DNA of 64,000 nucleotides from assembly GCA_037903475.1 (NCBI GenBank), contig JBAJFG010000079.1, forward strand, positions 1,984,001-2,048,000. The letters are read 5' to 3'. The stretch comes from Ancylostoma caninum (lineage: Eukaryota; Nematoda; Chromadorea; Rhabditida; Ancylostomatidae). Each line of letters begins with the position of its first letter. Position 1 is the stretch's first letter. Positions 49,140 to 60,884 of this stretch are shown here, piece after piece. Made by a program: the position numbers and the translations under genes. The notes below the pieces were generated by a model. It ran no database searches. It had not been told where the DNA came from and was given only the letters and a program-made list of their open reading frames with translations.

Positions 49140-50520
49140 TATGTAGATTACTGCAAACCTTTGACTCGATCTCTGTTTCCTTGCTCCTGAAGAGAATATG
49201 TTCGTTTGGTATGGTAGGTCGCTTACGTCACTTTCTTCAATCCTTCCTTACGCTAGGAATTCAATCGGTGCTCATTAATAATGCTAGATCCCGTCCTTAT
49301 GGGAGTACAAGCGGTGTTCCACAAGGTGCGTGCCTCGTTCCATTGATGCACCTTGTTTAACGACTTGCCAAAAGCACTTTGTTTAATCTACGCTGACGTG
49401 TAATATCTATACTATCTGCGATATTTTCAAAATGCAAGCTGCACTCAATGCGTTGAAATAGTGGTATCAATTCTGGGATCTGAGCATTTCCATGGTCAAC
49501 ACTTCTGCTATGGGAATCGGCAAAAGTCATCCTGACTCAGACAAAGTGCCGTGCGAGCGGGACGCGACCCGTGCGAATTGGCGCAACACCATGCGAGCGG
49601 GCGGCGACAACCGTGCCAGCGGGCCGCAAAATGTGTCCGCGGCCCGGTCTAACCGGGGCCCACTCGCACGACACTTTTGTCTGAGGAGGTCACTTTCACA
49701 ATAAATGGGGCTCCGCTCACATGGGTCCATGAGATCCATGATCTAGGCATAACATACACTAATACATTTGACTTCAGCAACTATATCTCAGATATCGTTG
49801 CTAAAGCTAAATGTCGCTCTAACTTTATCCTTGAAGCCTTTAAAATTCGCGATAAGGTCATTTTGTTCACGCTTTTCACAGCGTGAGGTCACTCCTTGAG
49901 TACTGTCCTTCATTATGGTCTCCAGGAAGAGTTTCTCAGGTGGATCAGCTTATAGATGTTTCATCAGAAGAGTTTTGCTCAGAATTCCTTACGCTTCTCG
50001 CCTCCGTAGATTAGGTGCGCTTTCGCTCAAGGATAGGAAATTGCTGATCTTACGCGCATGTACAATATCACCACTTATGAATCAGATCTTTCCAAATGGG
50101 ACCTTTTCCAAATTTCCGCACTTGTCAACAAAACTAGAGGTCACGCTTTCAAAGTTAACCTGGAGTAACATGCATGCATATAAAAACTCACTTCCTTACA
50201 GAGTTGAGTCACTGTAGAACAGCTTGGATCCCAAGCTGTTTAGGTGCCAGAAATCCTCCACTTTTCAGAACCACCTTACCAAGCATCTCCAATCGAGAAA
50301 CCTCATCGACTGTGCCCCATAGATTTTTCTCCTGCAACATATTGGCATCTCACTACCTTTTTTTTCGAGTCAAGATTTTTTTCTTCTACATGTCCTCTAC
50401 TTTTACAGATTTTCTCTTGTCATTGTTATCCTCTCAACTGCGCTCCCTTTCTACAGCCATGGGTTCTAGCCAGCTAACCTCCGCCCGTAGGTTCGCTGGC
50501 TCTTCCCAACGAGGTTAAAA
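49140..50520 (+). pseudogene. LINE (non-LTR retrotransposon) reverse transcriptase relic
   Basis: Plus-strand pieces in different frames follow the order of a CR1/jockey-type RT: KPFDSISVSLLLKRI (motif A region), RLRHFLQSFLTLGIQSVLIN, GVPQGACLVPLM (motif B), LIYAD (motif C, second Asp not clear), then INGAPLTWVHEIHDLGITYT, RSLLEYCPSLWSPGRVSQ, YASRLRRLGALSLKDRKLLI and a tail to about 50518. Frameshifts and stops are many. It is interrupted by a MITE at 49536-49685. It may or may not be the same family as the LINE at 32545-33285. Confidence 0.82.
49536..49685. mobile_element. 150-bp GC-rich MITE nested in the LINE relic
   Basis: The ends CTCAGACAAAGTGCCGTGCG and, reversed, CTCAGACAAAAGTGTCGTGC are TIRs. 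The interior is GC-rich and non-coding. LINE coding sequence stops just before it (SMVNTSAMGIGKSHP) and resumes just after it (EVTFTINGAPL), so it inserted into the LINE. No clear target duplication is visible. Confidence 0.82.
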
Positions 50521-53209
50521 TTCAGTGCACCTCAGGGAAGGACAATGTTGATCGGATAAATGTATAGTCGATCAATTACTGTAATCCGTTCACAGGCTGC
50601 TTCTCATGTTTGTGATTGACCAAATAAATGAACAATGAACTTGAAATAAACATGTGAAACTTATATGCGTGTGGATGACAGAGCAGCATAGTACGGCAAA
50701 TCCTCCTGTATAAATCATGGTAGTGCAACAAAATTTTCTAGAGCGCAGGCAATGACGGACCTGCACGTGATCGCATGCTTTCACCAGGAGGCCATTCAAC
50801 ATGAGTTGCGAAGATGCGAAGCTGACGGTCGATGTTTCGTCATACATAAGCGCATTGATGTAGTGGAAGTCGTGGTGGGACCCGTCTTCGTATGCTTCCT
50901 TTCGTTACGATGATGATGGATACTGTCGCCAGTGATGAAAGCGAGAGAATTATTCAGTGAATTCACGATTTCGCGGGACGACCAGCGTCCTACGCTGACG
51001 GTCTCGAGCCCTCCGGGCGAGGCAGTGTTTCCGACAGTTTGCTTTGTGGGAAGTATTCGGTGATCTTGCGGTTATTTTGACTTGACACTTTTGACGCCTT
51101 CCTAATGGATAGTGAGCCAGAGGTCCACGAAGTTCTTTTGCTACAATTTTAAACTCAAATGTAACCACGGTCGTGGTTGGGGGATGTCGCTAGACGATCA
51201 GGCGGTGAGGCGTGGAACCTAAACCGGATCTTACCATCCGGACGATGAGAGCAGAGATGGACGCTCTCTATACTACAGTTTCAACGCAGCTAACTTCAAG
51301 CAATAGGGTGCCAAAAGTGTGGACGTGAATACCACACGATCTGACTGATGACCAACGCCTTTGCTAGCGTGACATCTTTTCTAACTTAATTTTTCCGCCT
51401 CAAAACGACTAATTTCTAGACCATGTATTTACTGTGCCTTGATCCGGTTTCTGCACGATAACAAGAGAGGCGAACGGGTATGGGTTGAGACGATTTCCCA
51501 CTTCTAATTTTTCCCGAACCAGATCTCTCAAGGGAGGCTGTTTCAGGAGTTTGGTGGTGCTGTAAGGGCATGATTGACTGCATCCTTCTACAACCTAATA
51601 AATCTGTTATAGATGTGGTCGGCAGCGGTGAACAAAAGCTGGTTTTCCCCTTCCACTGGGTAGCGTGAAGCCACACTTTCCAAAACTCACGCGGCAAAAA
51701 CTGATGCAGTGACGCAACGAAGTTCTCCTCTATGCCCTTATTCCTCAGACCATTCCCCCATTGTATATCACTTTCAGCTCCAGGTATAATCCTGCAGATT
51801 GCTGGTCTGGATCATGCTGAAATCGCCTTTCAGTCTGCGAATTCTTGTGATCTCAGTTTTTGTTGTGGAGGTGTGCAGTCTTCGCTGTTTGTCGCGGAAG
51901 ATCTACGAATTGAACGGTTGCTAAACTGATAAAAAAATGGTGTTTGAGCTGAGTTATAACACTTCAGACTGAAAGATCCATTTCGGCAATTAATTTTGCA
52001 ACAACCTAATACTTTACTAGTGTATGTAATCGGTGGAGCATCTACTTAAAGTACTACTAAGATGTACCTAAAATCTAGATAGCATGATGTGGAGAAAAAT
52101 TCAATATTGAAGCAAAATATGTAAACAGATGCCAAAACTAGTGCCAATCTAAACGTAAAGTGGAGAAATAAATGGACTCCATAGCTAGTACCAGTGTAAA
52201 CGTAACTTGAATTTTCAAATTATCAGTATCTATTCTTCTCCATTTCTCCAACACTGTTCGAAAGGGCGAACCAATTCTCATCTCTTTTCTTGCTCACTTA
52301 AAGGCACGGTCCGGGCAAAATTCCATCTTCCGAGTTTCCATTGGATTCGTAGCCCACGGCGACGCCTTGGATGAAATCTTGGAAAAATCCTCAAGAAGGT
52401 CCCACAACGAACACCTTCCATCGAGCAGCTTCGGTAAAGCGTTTGCGGGTCTGTACGCTCAAATAACGTTACACGGCGCGCCCTACATGCTGTCTATTGT
52501 GGCGTCGTCGGAAAATTCATATTAAAGAAAAAACCGGCAAACCGTCTGTTGGGCTGGGGAAGGTTTCATGGAGTGTTTGTTAGGCTGTATGTACACGAGC
52601 GTCCTTCGTTGTTCAGTATGCACGCGCGCAGCTTCTGTCGGTTGGAGCGTGTTTTCCCACGGCTACCGTAATCCTCCGACGTTTTGTCCAATATCTAGCG
52701 ATAAAGCTCATAACGAGATCTCAAACTTGAGATGCATGCTACACATATAGTTTGGACTCCAGAGAGCAAAAATCTGGGTGGGCAAGATCCTGACCGGACC
52801 TTGCCTTTAAGGTTGCTGTTTTTTCATTCTGGCATATGAAATAACACCATTTGTCGCTGATATTCTGCTGCCAGCTAGGATTCGAAAACCCTTTTTCGAC
52901 ACTACCGAAAGCTTTCTCTGTAACGCGGCGCATATCATTGTTTGAGAACGTGTCTGAGTGAAAGATATACCCTCTCTAGTTAATTAATTAGTGATCAATT
53001 CATCTTGGAATTCCCGGAGTGATTTCATAGGCTAAAAGTTTTTCTCAAGAAATCCATTAATTTGATCTCTCCGTTATTGAAATTTACTCTTACGCACACT
53101 CTGTGATCCTTCTACTCTCACCGGCGCCCAGTCATGAATAAGACGCAATTGTTTTCATGTTTCTCTGCCTTTGTTCGAGGCGTGTCGGCGAAAATGTGCA
53201 CATGAGCAT
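50521..53209. other. Spacer, no supported gene
   Basis: Includes a GC-rich stretch at 50955-51020 (CGACCAGCGTCCTACGCTGA) related in inverted orientation to about 41890-41945. At 51985-52009 there is a mariner terminus, reversed TTAGGTTGTTGCAAAATTAA, without a found partner. No other signals. Confidence 0.35.
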
Positions 53210-53215
53210 TTTATT
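53210..53215 (-). terminator. Candidate poly(A) signal of lipase D
   Basis: AATAAA on the minus strand about 220 bp after the copy D stop codon. Confidence 0.35.
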
Positions 53216-53434
53216 GATCATATGAAGCCATGTACAATAGATGATATAGGCATTGGTCAACTAGAGATTGAATATAGCATCATAAAGCATTATTATTTCA
53301 GCACTATTATGTACATACATGATCTCATTGGTATGTAGTATTACTGATTCTCACCCGGTAGTACCTAGTTTTGGAATGTCGCACCTAGTGTTCCCAATGT
53401 ACAGACAGAGGCAGAAGAAGATTCTGCCAGTTAT

Positions 53435-56033
53435 CTACACGCAACCGCTAATTCCATATTCACTGACTTGTTTGCCGAAGTAGTGCGTATGGTCTTTAAT
53501 GCTATTAGTGAAATAGAGACCATTACTGCAGTCGCTTGATTCGTTGTCTGAAATGAACTATTACAAATGTGAGAAAAACAATTGCGGCATTTAAATTTTG
53601 TTTTATCGCCATGATATGGCCTGAGCTAGAAAAGCCAAAAGATGTCCTGACCTTCGCAAACTCTGAATGCATCGGACTTCATTCCACGCTGATAGAAAGC
53701 CTAAATCACACCCAATTTTAAAAAAATATGGGTTCTCCTGAGACGTGCAAATAAATTCATTCGTAGTACCTCTCGCCTGTGGTGGTGGTAGCCTCCACTT
53801 TTTCCTATCGGTATATGAGGCACGATGTCTCTGTAGTGTGTAACTCGGTATGAATATTCCGCCTAAATCTCTCGGATTAGAAAACAAGAGGCTGTAACCT
53901 GATGTAGTGGAATACAACCAAAAACACACGGATGTTTTGGGATACAATAAAAAACATCCGAAGTCTACCACCTAACTAGTATTCTTCAGTAACTCAGTCG
54001 GAAATTCTGAGTGGTCATCACGCCAAATCTATTTCGGAAACCATTATACACAGCAACTGTGTGGGTGTTCGCCTCAGGTGTTAAGAGGAATTCCAGCAGA
54101 CCAGAGTTCTTCAAACGCAGTAAAAACGTGCCTGTGTGTTGTGAGCGGCGGAGTAATCTACGTCTCCTGTTCGTGGCTGACCAAACGTCACAAGTTTCGT
54201 CTTCTTCGCATCTGCGTAGCCACCGCCGATGATATATGAGGAGGCTAGCGAAGCAATCGCACCACCAAGCGAGTGACCGGTGACCTGCAGTATCGATACC
54301 TCAATGCAAACTTCAGACCTCAACGGGAAAAATTCATGCTTACCCATATTTCGTAGTCGGGATACTTATTTCTCAGAGCGACGAAGTCTTCTCCCATCCC
54401 TTTATTCCAGATTTTAACGAAAGCGTCACCAAAGTACATTGAGACTTGTCCGCCAAATATCCAACGATACTGAAAAGTTTGATACAACTCCATAATCAGA
54501 CTTTACGGAAAGTTTGTATAATGGACTAGTCCTTTTCAACTAACCCAGCTGACGAAAACGGTCTTGTTAATCTCCTGGATCAGTTGTAGCACTGTATTAG
54601 TACCTCTGCAAGCATGAACATATCTGAATATATCTAGCGGTGGGAATCATAAAATCTTGTTTTTCTTCTCATATAGTTCCACATAGAGTTATTTAACATA
54701 CACTCAGGCCCTACCATATTATTACGTGAAGATCGTAGACTATTTCACCTTTTTCGCCACAGAGAAACTTGACTTTGAAGCAGCACTAAATCTGCCCTAG
54801 TTTCCACTGAAATGAGAATATGGAAATTTACCTGAAGCTCATAACAATCGCTTTATGTGGATGAAGCACGGCTGTGTATCCGGAGCAGACATCCTGGTCA
54901 CATTTTGCTTCAATTAGGCGGTGAACCTGAACAGCGCAGAGCTTTCCATCAATTACTTCCACGGCATTTTCTGAAGTTAGTATGTACTTGTATTGTTAAT
55001 TGAAGATGTGCCCGGTTTTCTTTCTTAAATAAAGAGTTACTCATCTGGAAAAGCAATACTTTGCTGGCATATGAATTGTTAGGCAAACTTCATTTCTTCA
55101 ACCAAAGGAAAGGTAGAGACGAAGAAACGAGTCGAACGCACTGGGAGAGGAGGCGTTTGATAGGTTAAGTGGTAAATTAATAACACCTTGAACCGCTTCC
55201 AGGCCTCTGAAGACGACGTATAGTCGAAACGTTAGGCCAATAAACGTGCTCATGTAACAACCTGTGAGGCACAAAAGCATTCATAATTGAAATGTAGAGA
55301 GTACTCATCCAAAATCACGCAATCACGAAGAGCGGTAACATCGCCAACTCCTCCTGTGCCTCTTTTCAAGGATGGCAAACATTTTGGAGCGACTTCAATA
55401 CCGGCAAAGAGAAGGGGTTGGATGCTCCGAAAGAGCATACAAACAATCATAGTGGTTCATTAAAGGAGGGCAGAATATTCGGAGGCGCTCGCGCACAAAA
55501 GATTATTTTGTTTTCATGACAGAATGTGAAACGAAAATAGTACTGTTTCATACGCCGCATAGTGCAGAGTTGGCAATATTAGACACACTCCTAAATAATG
55601 CTTTTCTTTGAGGAGAAATCGATCACAAACTACGTCAATGTCAAGATATGGATAAGCGACTATTTTGGCTTACTGCGTAGTGACAGCTCATGGCAAAGCA
55701 CTCTCGCCTAGCGTGGAAGACAAAGGATGTCACTTATACTATTGTACTGTCCTCTTCAGAATTATGCAAAAAAATTGAATGAAAAAAAGCTGCATGTTCA
55801 ACTCACCACCGTACTATATTTGCAAGATTTGCAATACGATCTAGGAATTTTGTATGAAGGTAACAGTTGAACCTTACCGTTGAATTAAAGAAGAGTCTGT
55901 TGATGCACCCTTGCGGCCACGATGAGTAGGCCGCGGCACTCAGTGGAAACATGAATTTTCGGCTGAATGTGTCCGAATACTTGGCAGGAGAACTGCCGGA
56001 GACCGCAAGAAAGAGGATGACGAGCGCAATCAT
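53435..56033 (-). CDS. Secreted class 3 lipase, copy D (complete, 8 exons)
   Basis: Predicted secreted triacylglycerol lipase, paralog of B and C. Exons: 56033..55878, 54926..54832, 54605..54545, 54469..54344, 54284..54132, 53862..53770, 53700..53652, 53547..53435. They total 846 bp (281 aa), frame open throughout. The signal peptide is MIALVILFLAVSGSSPA. Motifs: CDQDVCSGYTAVLHPHKAIV (exon 2), QLIQEINKTVFVSW (exon 3), FGGQVSMYFGDAFVKIW (exon 4), VTGHSLGGAIASLASSYIIG and FGQPRTGD (exon 5), HYRDIVPHIP (exon 6) and CSNGLYFTNSIKDHTHYFG (exon 8), giving the Ser-Asp-His triad. All introns are GT-AG except intron 5, whose donor is CAG|GCACGT (GC-AG). The exon 2 start was set by homology with C; a second possible acceptor at 54970 would break the frame. 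An upstream in-frame ATG (56054) lies before the TTTTCAG acceptor and is not used in this model. Confidence 0.9.
54927..55877. other. Intron 1 of lipase D
   Basis: 951 bp, much longer than the 101-bp intron 1 of copy C. It carries the hammerhead-like motif at 55202-55238. No inserted element could be delimited, but the motif suggests retroelement debris. Confidence 0.5.
55202..55238 (+). ncRNA. Hammerhead-ribozyme-like motif (type I, minimal stem III)
   Basis: In order: GGCCT (stem I 5'), CTGAAGA (matches the CUGANGA core), a short stem-loop CGACGTATAGTC (GAC/GUC stem with an extra C), GAAAC, GTT, and AGGCC (stem I 3', complementary to GGCCT). GAA, the A-U and C-G pairs of a two-base stem III and an NUH cleavage triplet (GUU) are all in place. 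Canonical Penelope-like elements carry minimal type I hammerheads of this layout. The unpaired C at the base of stem II may weaken it. Antisense to lipase D. Confidence 0.5.
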
Positions 56034-56176
56034 TCTGAAAATTTTCAATAACATGTTCCATAAGCATTTTTCGCGACTGGCTCAAAGTGAGAATGTTGTT
56101 TTAGAAAATTTAGTTCATTAGGAATTTGATTGCAAAAATGCAAAAGGGATCTTGATTTGCAACGGCTGATGAAGAG

Positions 56177-56236
56177 CTTATATACGGCTGAGATCTTGAC
56201 AAGATATCATGCCATACCCTTATCTTGTGACAGATG
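56177..56236 (-). promoter_or_regulatory. Lipase D promoter: GATA module and TATA box
   Basis: On the minus strand CATCTGTCACAAGATAAG (56236-56219) lies about 35 bp upstream of TATATAAG (56184-56177), itself about 145 bp upstream of the ATG. Copy C has the same 18-mer with one change and the same spacing. Confidence 0.65.
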
Positions 56237-57175
56237 TACTAATTATCACTTTTTTCTTGAGGCGAGCTGCCACTAACGAGTTCTTCATCATTTGATCAGC
56301 AGCAGTAGAATTGTGTGGCACGGTAATCTAGCAAAGAGATAAACCATCGATGACAGTGAAGAGACAATGCTTCACCTAAAAAGGTCTGGAATTTTCATCA
56401 TAATGACTTTGAACAGTGAAAAAAGCTTTACAATAAGAATGAAGCAATGTTGTTTAGGAAATAAAATTAATAGTATCGAGGAAAATTTGTTGCCTTCTTG
56501 AGCAAGATTGGTGACAGACTCCACGGTGTTAACGTTTCACCCACTTCGCCTTGTTTTGCAAAAATTGGAGACACACCACAAAACGAAAGCTTAGTCGGGA
56601 TCTAGAGCAAGGAACGATCAAAAAGTGTCTCTACGAACTTTTCGTAGGATCACCTTTATCTAGCCACACACTGAACGAAGGAAAGGAGGTTTTCGTGGCC
56701 GTGCGGTTGAGTTCATCCTCTATTGTAGCAGCAGAAACTCCAAATCTGAACAGGTAGGGTGAGCAACATCGTAACGAACGAACTCATGCACTATCTCAAC
56801 CTGTGCGGTTTATTAGCCGCACAGCCACGGAAACAACCTTTTCTTCATTCAGTGTGGGGGCCGGCTAACGGTGGTTTTCCAAACATCTACTCAGCAGAAA
56901 AAAGTATGTTTACATTTCCTGACCCTCTCTAGCTGTTACTGCTCTACTTTCTGAAATGAGCTTTTGTTCTGTGCAATAATCTTTCAAGCGTCATGCCCAG
57001 ATTCAGCGGAAGTAGAATTCGGTCAAAACTGGTAGTTTTGCGTTTGGTTTCTTTTATTTTCATGCAAAGCAATCTTTGTTCTTTCTACACAATATAAATC
57101 AATACACATATTGAAAAAAGTTGACTTAATTAATGTATTGTTGTAGGGACGATTTTTGTAGGTTTCTTCAGATTC
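56237..57175. other. 5' flank of lipase D, no supported gene
   Basis: AT-rich; a 68-codon frame at 56551-56757 is unrecognised. Confidence 0.35.
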
Positions 57176-57304
57176 CTTGCGATCAGGGGTGTACGGAATT
57201 TTCCGTTTTCCATTTTATGCTTTCCGTTTTCCGCCCATTTTTGGCCTTCCTTTTTCCGTTTTACGGGATTTTAAACTTTACTTTTGCCCATCCCTGCTTG
57301 CGAT
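57176..57304. mobile_element. hAT MITE, 113 bp, perfect 8-bp target duplication
   Basis: Element 57184-57296, ends CAGGGGTGTACGGA and, reversed, CAGGGATGGGCAAAAG. It is flanked by CTTGCGAT on both sides (57176-57183, 57297-57304). The CAGGGRTG terminus and 8-bp duplication are typical of hAT. The interior has repeated TTTTCCGTTTTCC-type strings and no coding. Confidence 0.9.
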
Positions 57305-58767
57305 GGATGTGTTCTACATTTGAATTTTGTATGTTGAATTTGTTGTACATTTAAATTGCACGCTAGTGACTACCACGTCAAACATTGTGACGACCACATT
57401 GTGAGGAACACATGGAAGCGGGCCAGTCCATGCGTCCCACAACATTGCTAGAACAAGCCTATCCAGCACTACCATTACCATTTGTGCGATCGTTGAGCTC
57501 TGCTCGCCGAACAACATGTAGCTTGCCCACCGTCTGTGTCGTACTGCCAATCATTATACTGTAAGCGAATAATCTCTGTTTTATGATGCAGTAAAACAAC
57601 ATTGCAGCACGGCTGCTGCTGGAAACATTCGTGCAAAAGCGCTTTGTGGATACGGTATCGTGCACACTCGGACAAATGTGTTCCAAGTACGATGACATCG
57701 ACTATTCGACGTTTCTATCGCACTTTTTCAATTCGGACTCTGGGTATTGTTCGTGTACCCCGCTAAGTGATGAACTTGGGTAAGCCCTATAAGAATTATT
57801 TCCTGTGTTTTAAAGAAAAAACGCGCGATAATACAAACATATAAGATGTGATTTGCATCCACCCCCTCTTCGTTCCAGATTCGTGATCGTTATCGAATAA
57901 CGATGGGGTCCTCCTATTATAGTGTTTGCGTAAATGTTAGCAAAGATAGCGATTGGTAAGTTTATGCAAACAATCACAGAGCGCAGTTCACGATCCTGTT
58001 GCAAAGATGTTTATTCTCTAGTTGGGCTGTGGTTATGCACTTGTGCGTGCAAGGAGCTCATCGCAGTTAGGCTACGTGACACCATCCAAACTTTACCAAA
58101 AATCTTTGGGAATTTGGTAGGGGTCAAACACTTGACGGGATTTTGGATGAGCTTCATGCAAGTTGTTGTCTCAAAAATGTGCGCAATTCAGCACGTTCTT
58201 CTTTATGGATTATATTTGCTTCAATTCCTTCACAGCGGCCGTCTTGTTAGTATGAGAAATGTGTGACCCTACTTCAAGCACGTCTGCTTCGCCTCATCTG
58301 GGAGCGTTACTGGCTAATTGTCCCCAATTTGCCATAAAAAAGTATTTTCAACTTCTAGTAGAACTTCGGAGAAATATTATCCACCTCGTCCTACAGATCA
58401 GTCCACTAGTATCTGATGCTTGCAAGAGCTCCGTTCTAGTTACTCCTAATTTTCTTAATCGGCATAGCTCGGTTCACAGTTGATGATTCTGAAAAATTCG
58501 AAAAGCATTAGCATCGCCGCAATATTACTTTTATAAAACCTGGAATTTGGCAGGGTCATATTCAAAAGAGCGGATCGTTTCTGAGTAAGTTGCTCATCAA
58601 AACTTTTACAGCAGATGTGAAGGTATAGAAGCATGAAAAGGCATCGGCCCGTTGGAGGTAGGTATAAGGAGAGGTCGGAATTTCGAAGTACAAGTGGCTA
58701 TTGCTTAAACGGATCACACTGCAACATGGTGGTATACATATGTATCCCTCAGCAGCAGCGGACCACG
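57305..58767. other. Spacer, no supported gene
   Basis: Frames of up to 110 aa without recognised domains; no splice-consistent model found. Confidence 0.35.
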
Positions 58768-59036
58768 TACAGTGGACGTCAATGGCGTTGGCCCATCTGC
58801 GGCCTCGAGAAGGATGTCGCGCAAGCGCGCCGCGCGCGTCGTAACCTATGTATTCTGCTGCTGCAATGTCTAGCAGCTTTTCTACCCGATTTTAAAGATT
58901 TTCGAGCAAATCGAGAAGAAAAGACCCTAAAAATAGCATTCCGGCGGCGATGACACCGATCTCGGCGCGCGCGGGGCGGTCACGCTGCGTCCTTCTCGAG
59001 GCCGCGAATGAGCCACCGCCATTGCCGTGCACTGTA
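58768..59036. mobile_element. Tc1-type MITE, copy 2
   Basis: Element 58770-59034 (265 bp) with TA at both sides. The left end begins CAGTGGACGTCAATGGCGTT and the right end reversed CAGTGCACGGCAATGGCGGT; both continue into GCGGCCTCGAGAAGGA. Same family as 25048-25316 (269 bp) but diverged, so the two are separate old insertions. Confidence 0.85.
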
Positions 59037-59863
59037 AGCTCGCTGGTGTTGGCTTTACATTTGAGAGTTCTCTTCATTACGCTGCGCAGTTGTAGTCGAT
59101 GGTTGTCGTGGATCTGTTTGGGAGAAACTCGTTGCGGATAACTGAAGTTGCTTAGCAAAGAGGGTTAGTGAAACTTCTTAGGCATACATATAGCGATGGT
59201 TTGCCCCATTTTTGGGTAGGTCGTCGGAGCCTAAATCCTGTGGCCACCTCCCTCTACTGTTGCACATGACAAGAACAAAGAACTCTTCCAAGAAACGGTT
59301 TGTTAGAATATCAATAGATCAGATATCCGCGGTCTTTCAATTGTCGATGCTGGTGTTGGCGTCTTTCGCAGCTCATTTTCACCGGTTTTCCTCAAGTGGC
59401 AGGACATGGTTGGCCGACTCCCCGTAATGTTATTTTGTGTCTGATTCAACCTGCTTTTTCCGGACCCAGTGGTGAAGTTCAAATTGCTAGCTAGCATGTG
59501 AAGCATTTCCCAAAGTCTCATCTCAAATTGAAATTCTTAGGAACACATGAGTCTCAGATATTTTGGAGAAGATACCCTACACGTACACACTCATGATGCT
59601 ATGGGTCGGTTCCCGGATCGTTGACTTCGGACTTGAATTCATGAAGCAAAATTCCACGAATTAGCTTACAGCACATAACATTAGTTCAAAACATAGAACA
59701 CAGCAACGTTGTGACGTAGCTAATAGTGGTGTGGATCGTAGGTGTTTCATGCTACTAGCAAACATGGAAATCGTTGCAGGATATCGCAATAACAACGGCT
59801 AAAACCGCTTTGACCGGCTATCTACTACCAACTATCCCAGAACGTTTGCACGCACCTAATACA
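59037..59863. other. Spacer, no supported gene
   Basis: Short frames only. Confidence 0.35.
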
Positions 59864-60009
59864 TACACATATGTAGAGTGTGGAGCGTTACATCTAGAAA
59901 TGGCGATGCAACATAGCGCTGCGATTAGTCAGTTGCGTGAAACGCCCAATCACGGAGCTTGGCTACACCGCCCTCTCCAGGTTTAACGCTCCATACCTAC
60001 ATATGTATC
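59864..60009. repeat. About 145-bp imperfect inverted repeat
   Basis: Arms TACACATATGTAGAGTGTGG then AGCGTTA (59864-59890) and TAACGCTCCATACCTACATA then TGTA (59984-60008) are inverted copies with a few changes. Probably a MITE or its remnant. Confidence 0.6.
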
Positions 60010-60884
60010 ATTTTGATGCATGCGTTTCATAGGTATAGGCACCCCAATACGTAGACTCCTTACGTTGTGCCGACTTTTCTTCTCTTTTTTAATGACGCGC
60101 CTAGAATTTTTTTCAAATGTCGCCAACTAGAATTTGTCAGGAAACCCTTTCATTTATTCATTAGTTTATTCATTAATTTCTTCGTTCATTTATTACATCG
60201 TGGATTGGATTAGACTTTGCCGGTGGACATTGTGTATTTTTACTTCGCTGTAGCATTCGGTCAGGTATCTCATACAGATCTTCCACATATATTAGATGTG
60301 GAAGATTTCTATTTTTTTTCGGAGCTTGAGGGCATAGGTTACGCAGTTCTCTAGGTTCTGTAATTCAGTGCTACTGCTAGTGCAATGCGACACCTGATCC
60401 ACAATTTGGAGAATGTTTGATGACCAGTGGAAATCGCCACCTTTGCCTTTAGCGCAAAATTAATGTGGACATCCCGGACCTTCTTCTGGCCCCATGCAGG
60501 AATGTTGCGCAAAAATTTGTTTGAACATCCTCGAAAGCATCAAAGCCACTTGGCTGTAGCTCGGTTGGTCGTGTGGCGGAAGCTATATATTATATAAAAT
60601 ATCGGATTCACTGAAGACCATGTTCATGTGACATACAGTATTCATTCTGGTTTTTGCTCCGCAAGAGTGGGGGGGGGGGCGGAGAGGCGGTGGCAGTTGG
60701 TATATGGAATCGGAGAAATTGTGGAAATGAAAACTGGGACCTTCGCCAAATTCGAGATCCATACTAGCGTATTCTCAAAGATAAAGTTTCCGAAATATTA
60801 TTCCAAAGCTCAAGTTTAAAAGACACATCAACTATAACGCAAAACACTTTGAAAAATTTAGAGAACGGTCACAGAATTTCCTCA
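60010..60884. other. Spacer, no supported gene
   Basis: An A-box-like string TGTAGCTCGGTTGGTCG at about 60556 has no matching B box, so no tRNA is called. A G-run is at about 60671-60680. Confidence 0.35.

Noticed and set aside
51590..52009. A 420-bp mariner MITE between ACAACCTAATA strings
   Set aside because: Both strings point the same way, so they cannot be the two inverted ends of one element; only the right one has a full TIR.
44761..56033. Operon of lipases C and D
   Set aside because: They are about 7 kb apart and each has its own TATA and GATA module; nematode operon genes are usually about 100 bp apart.
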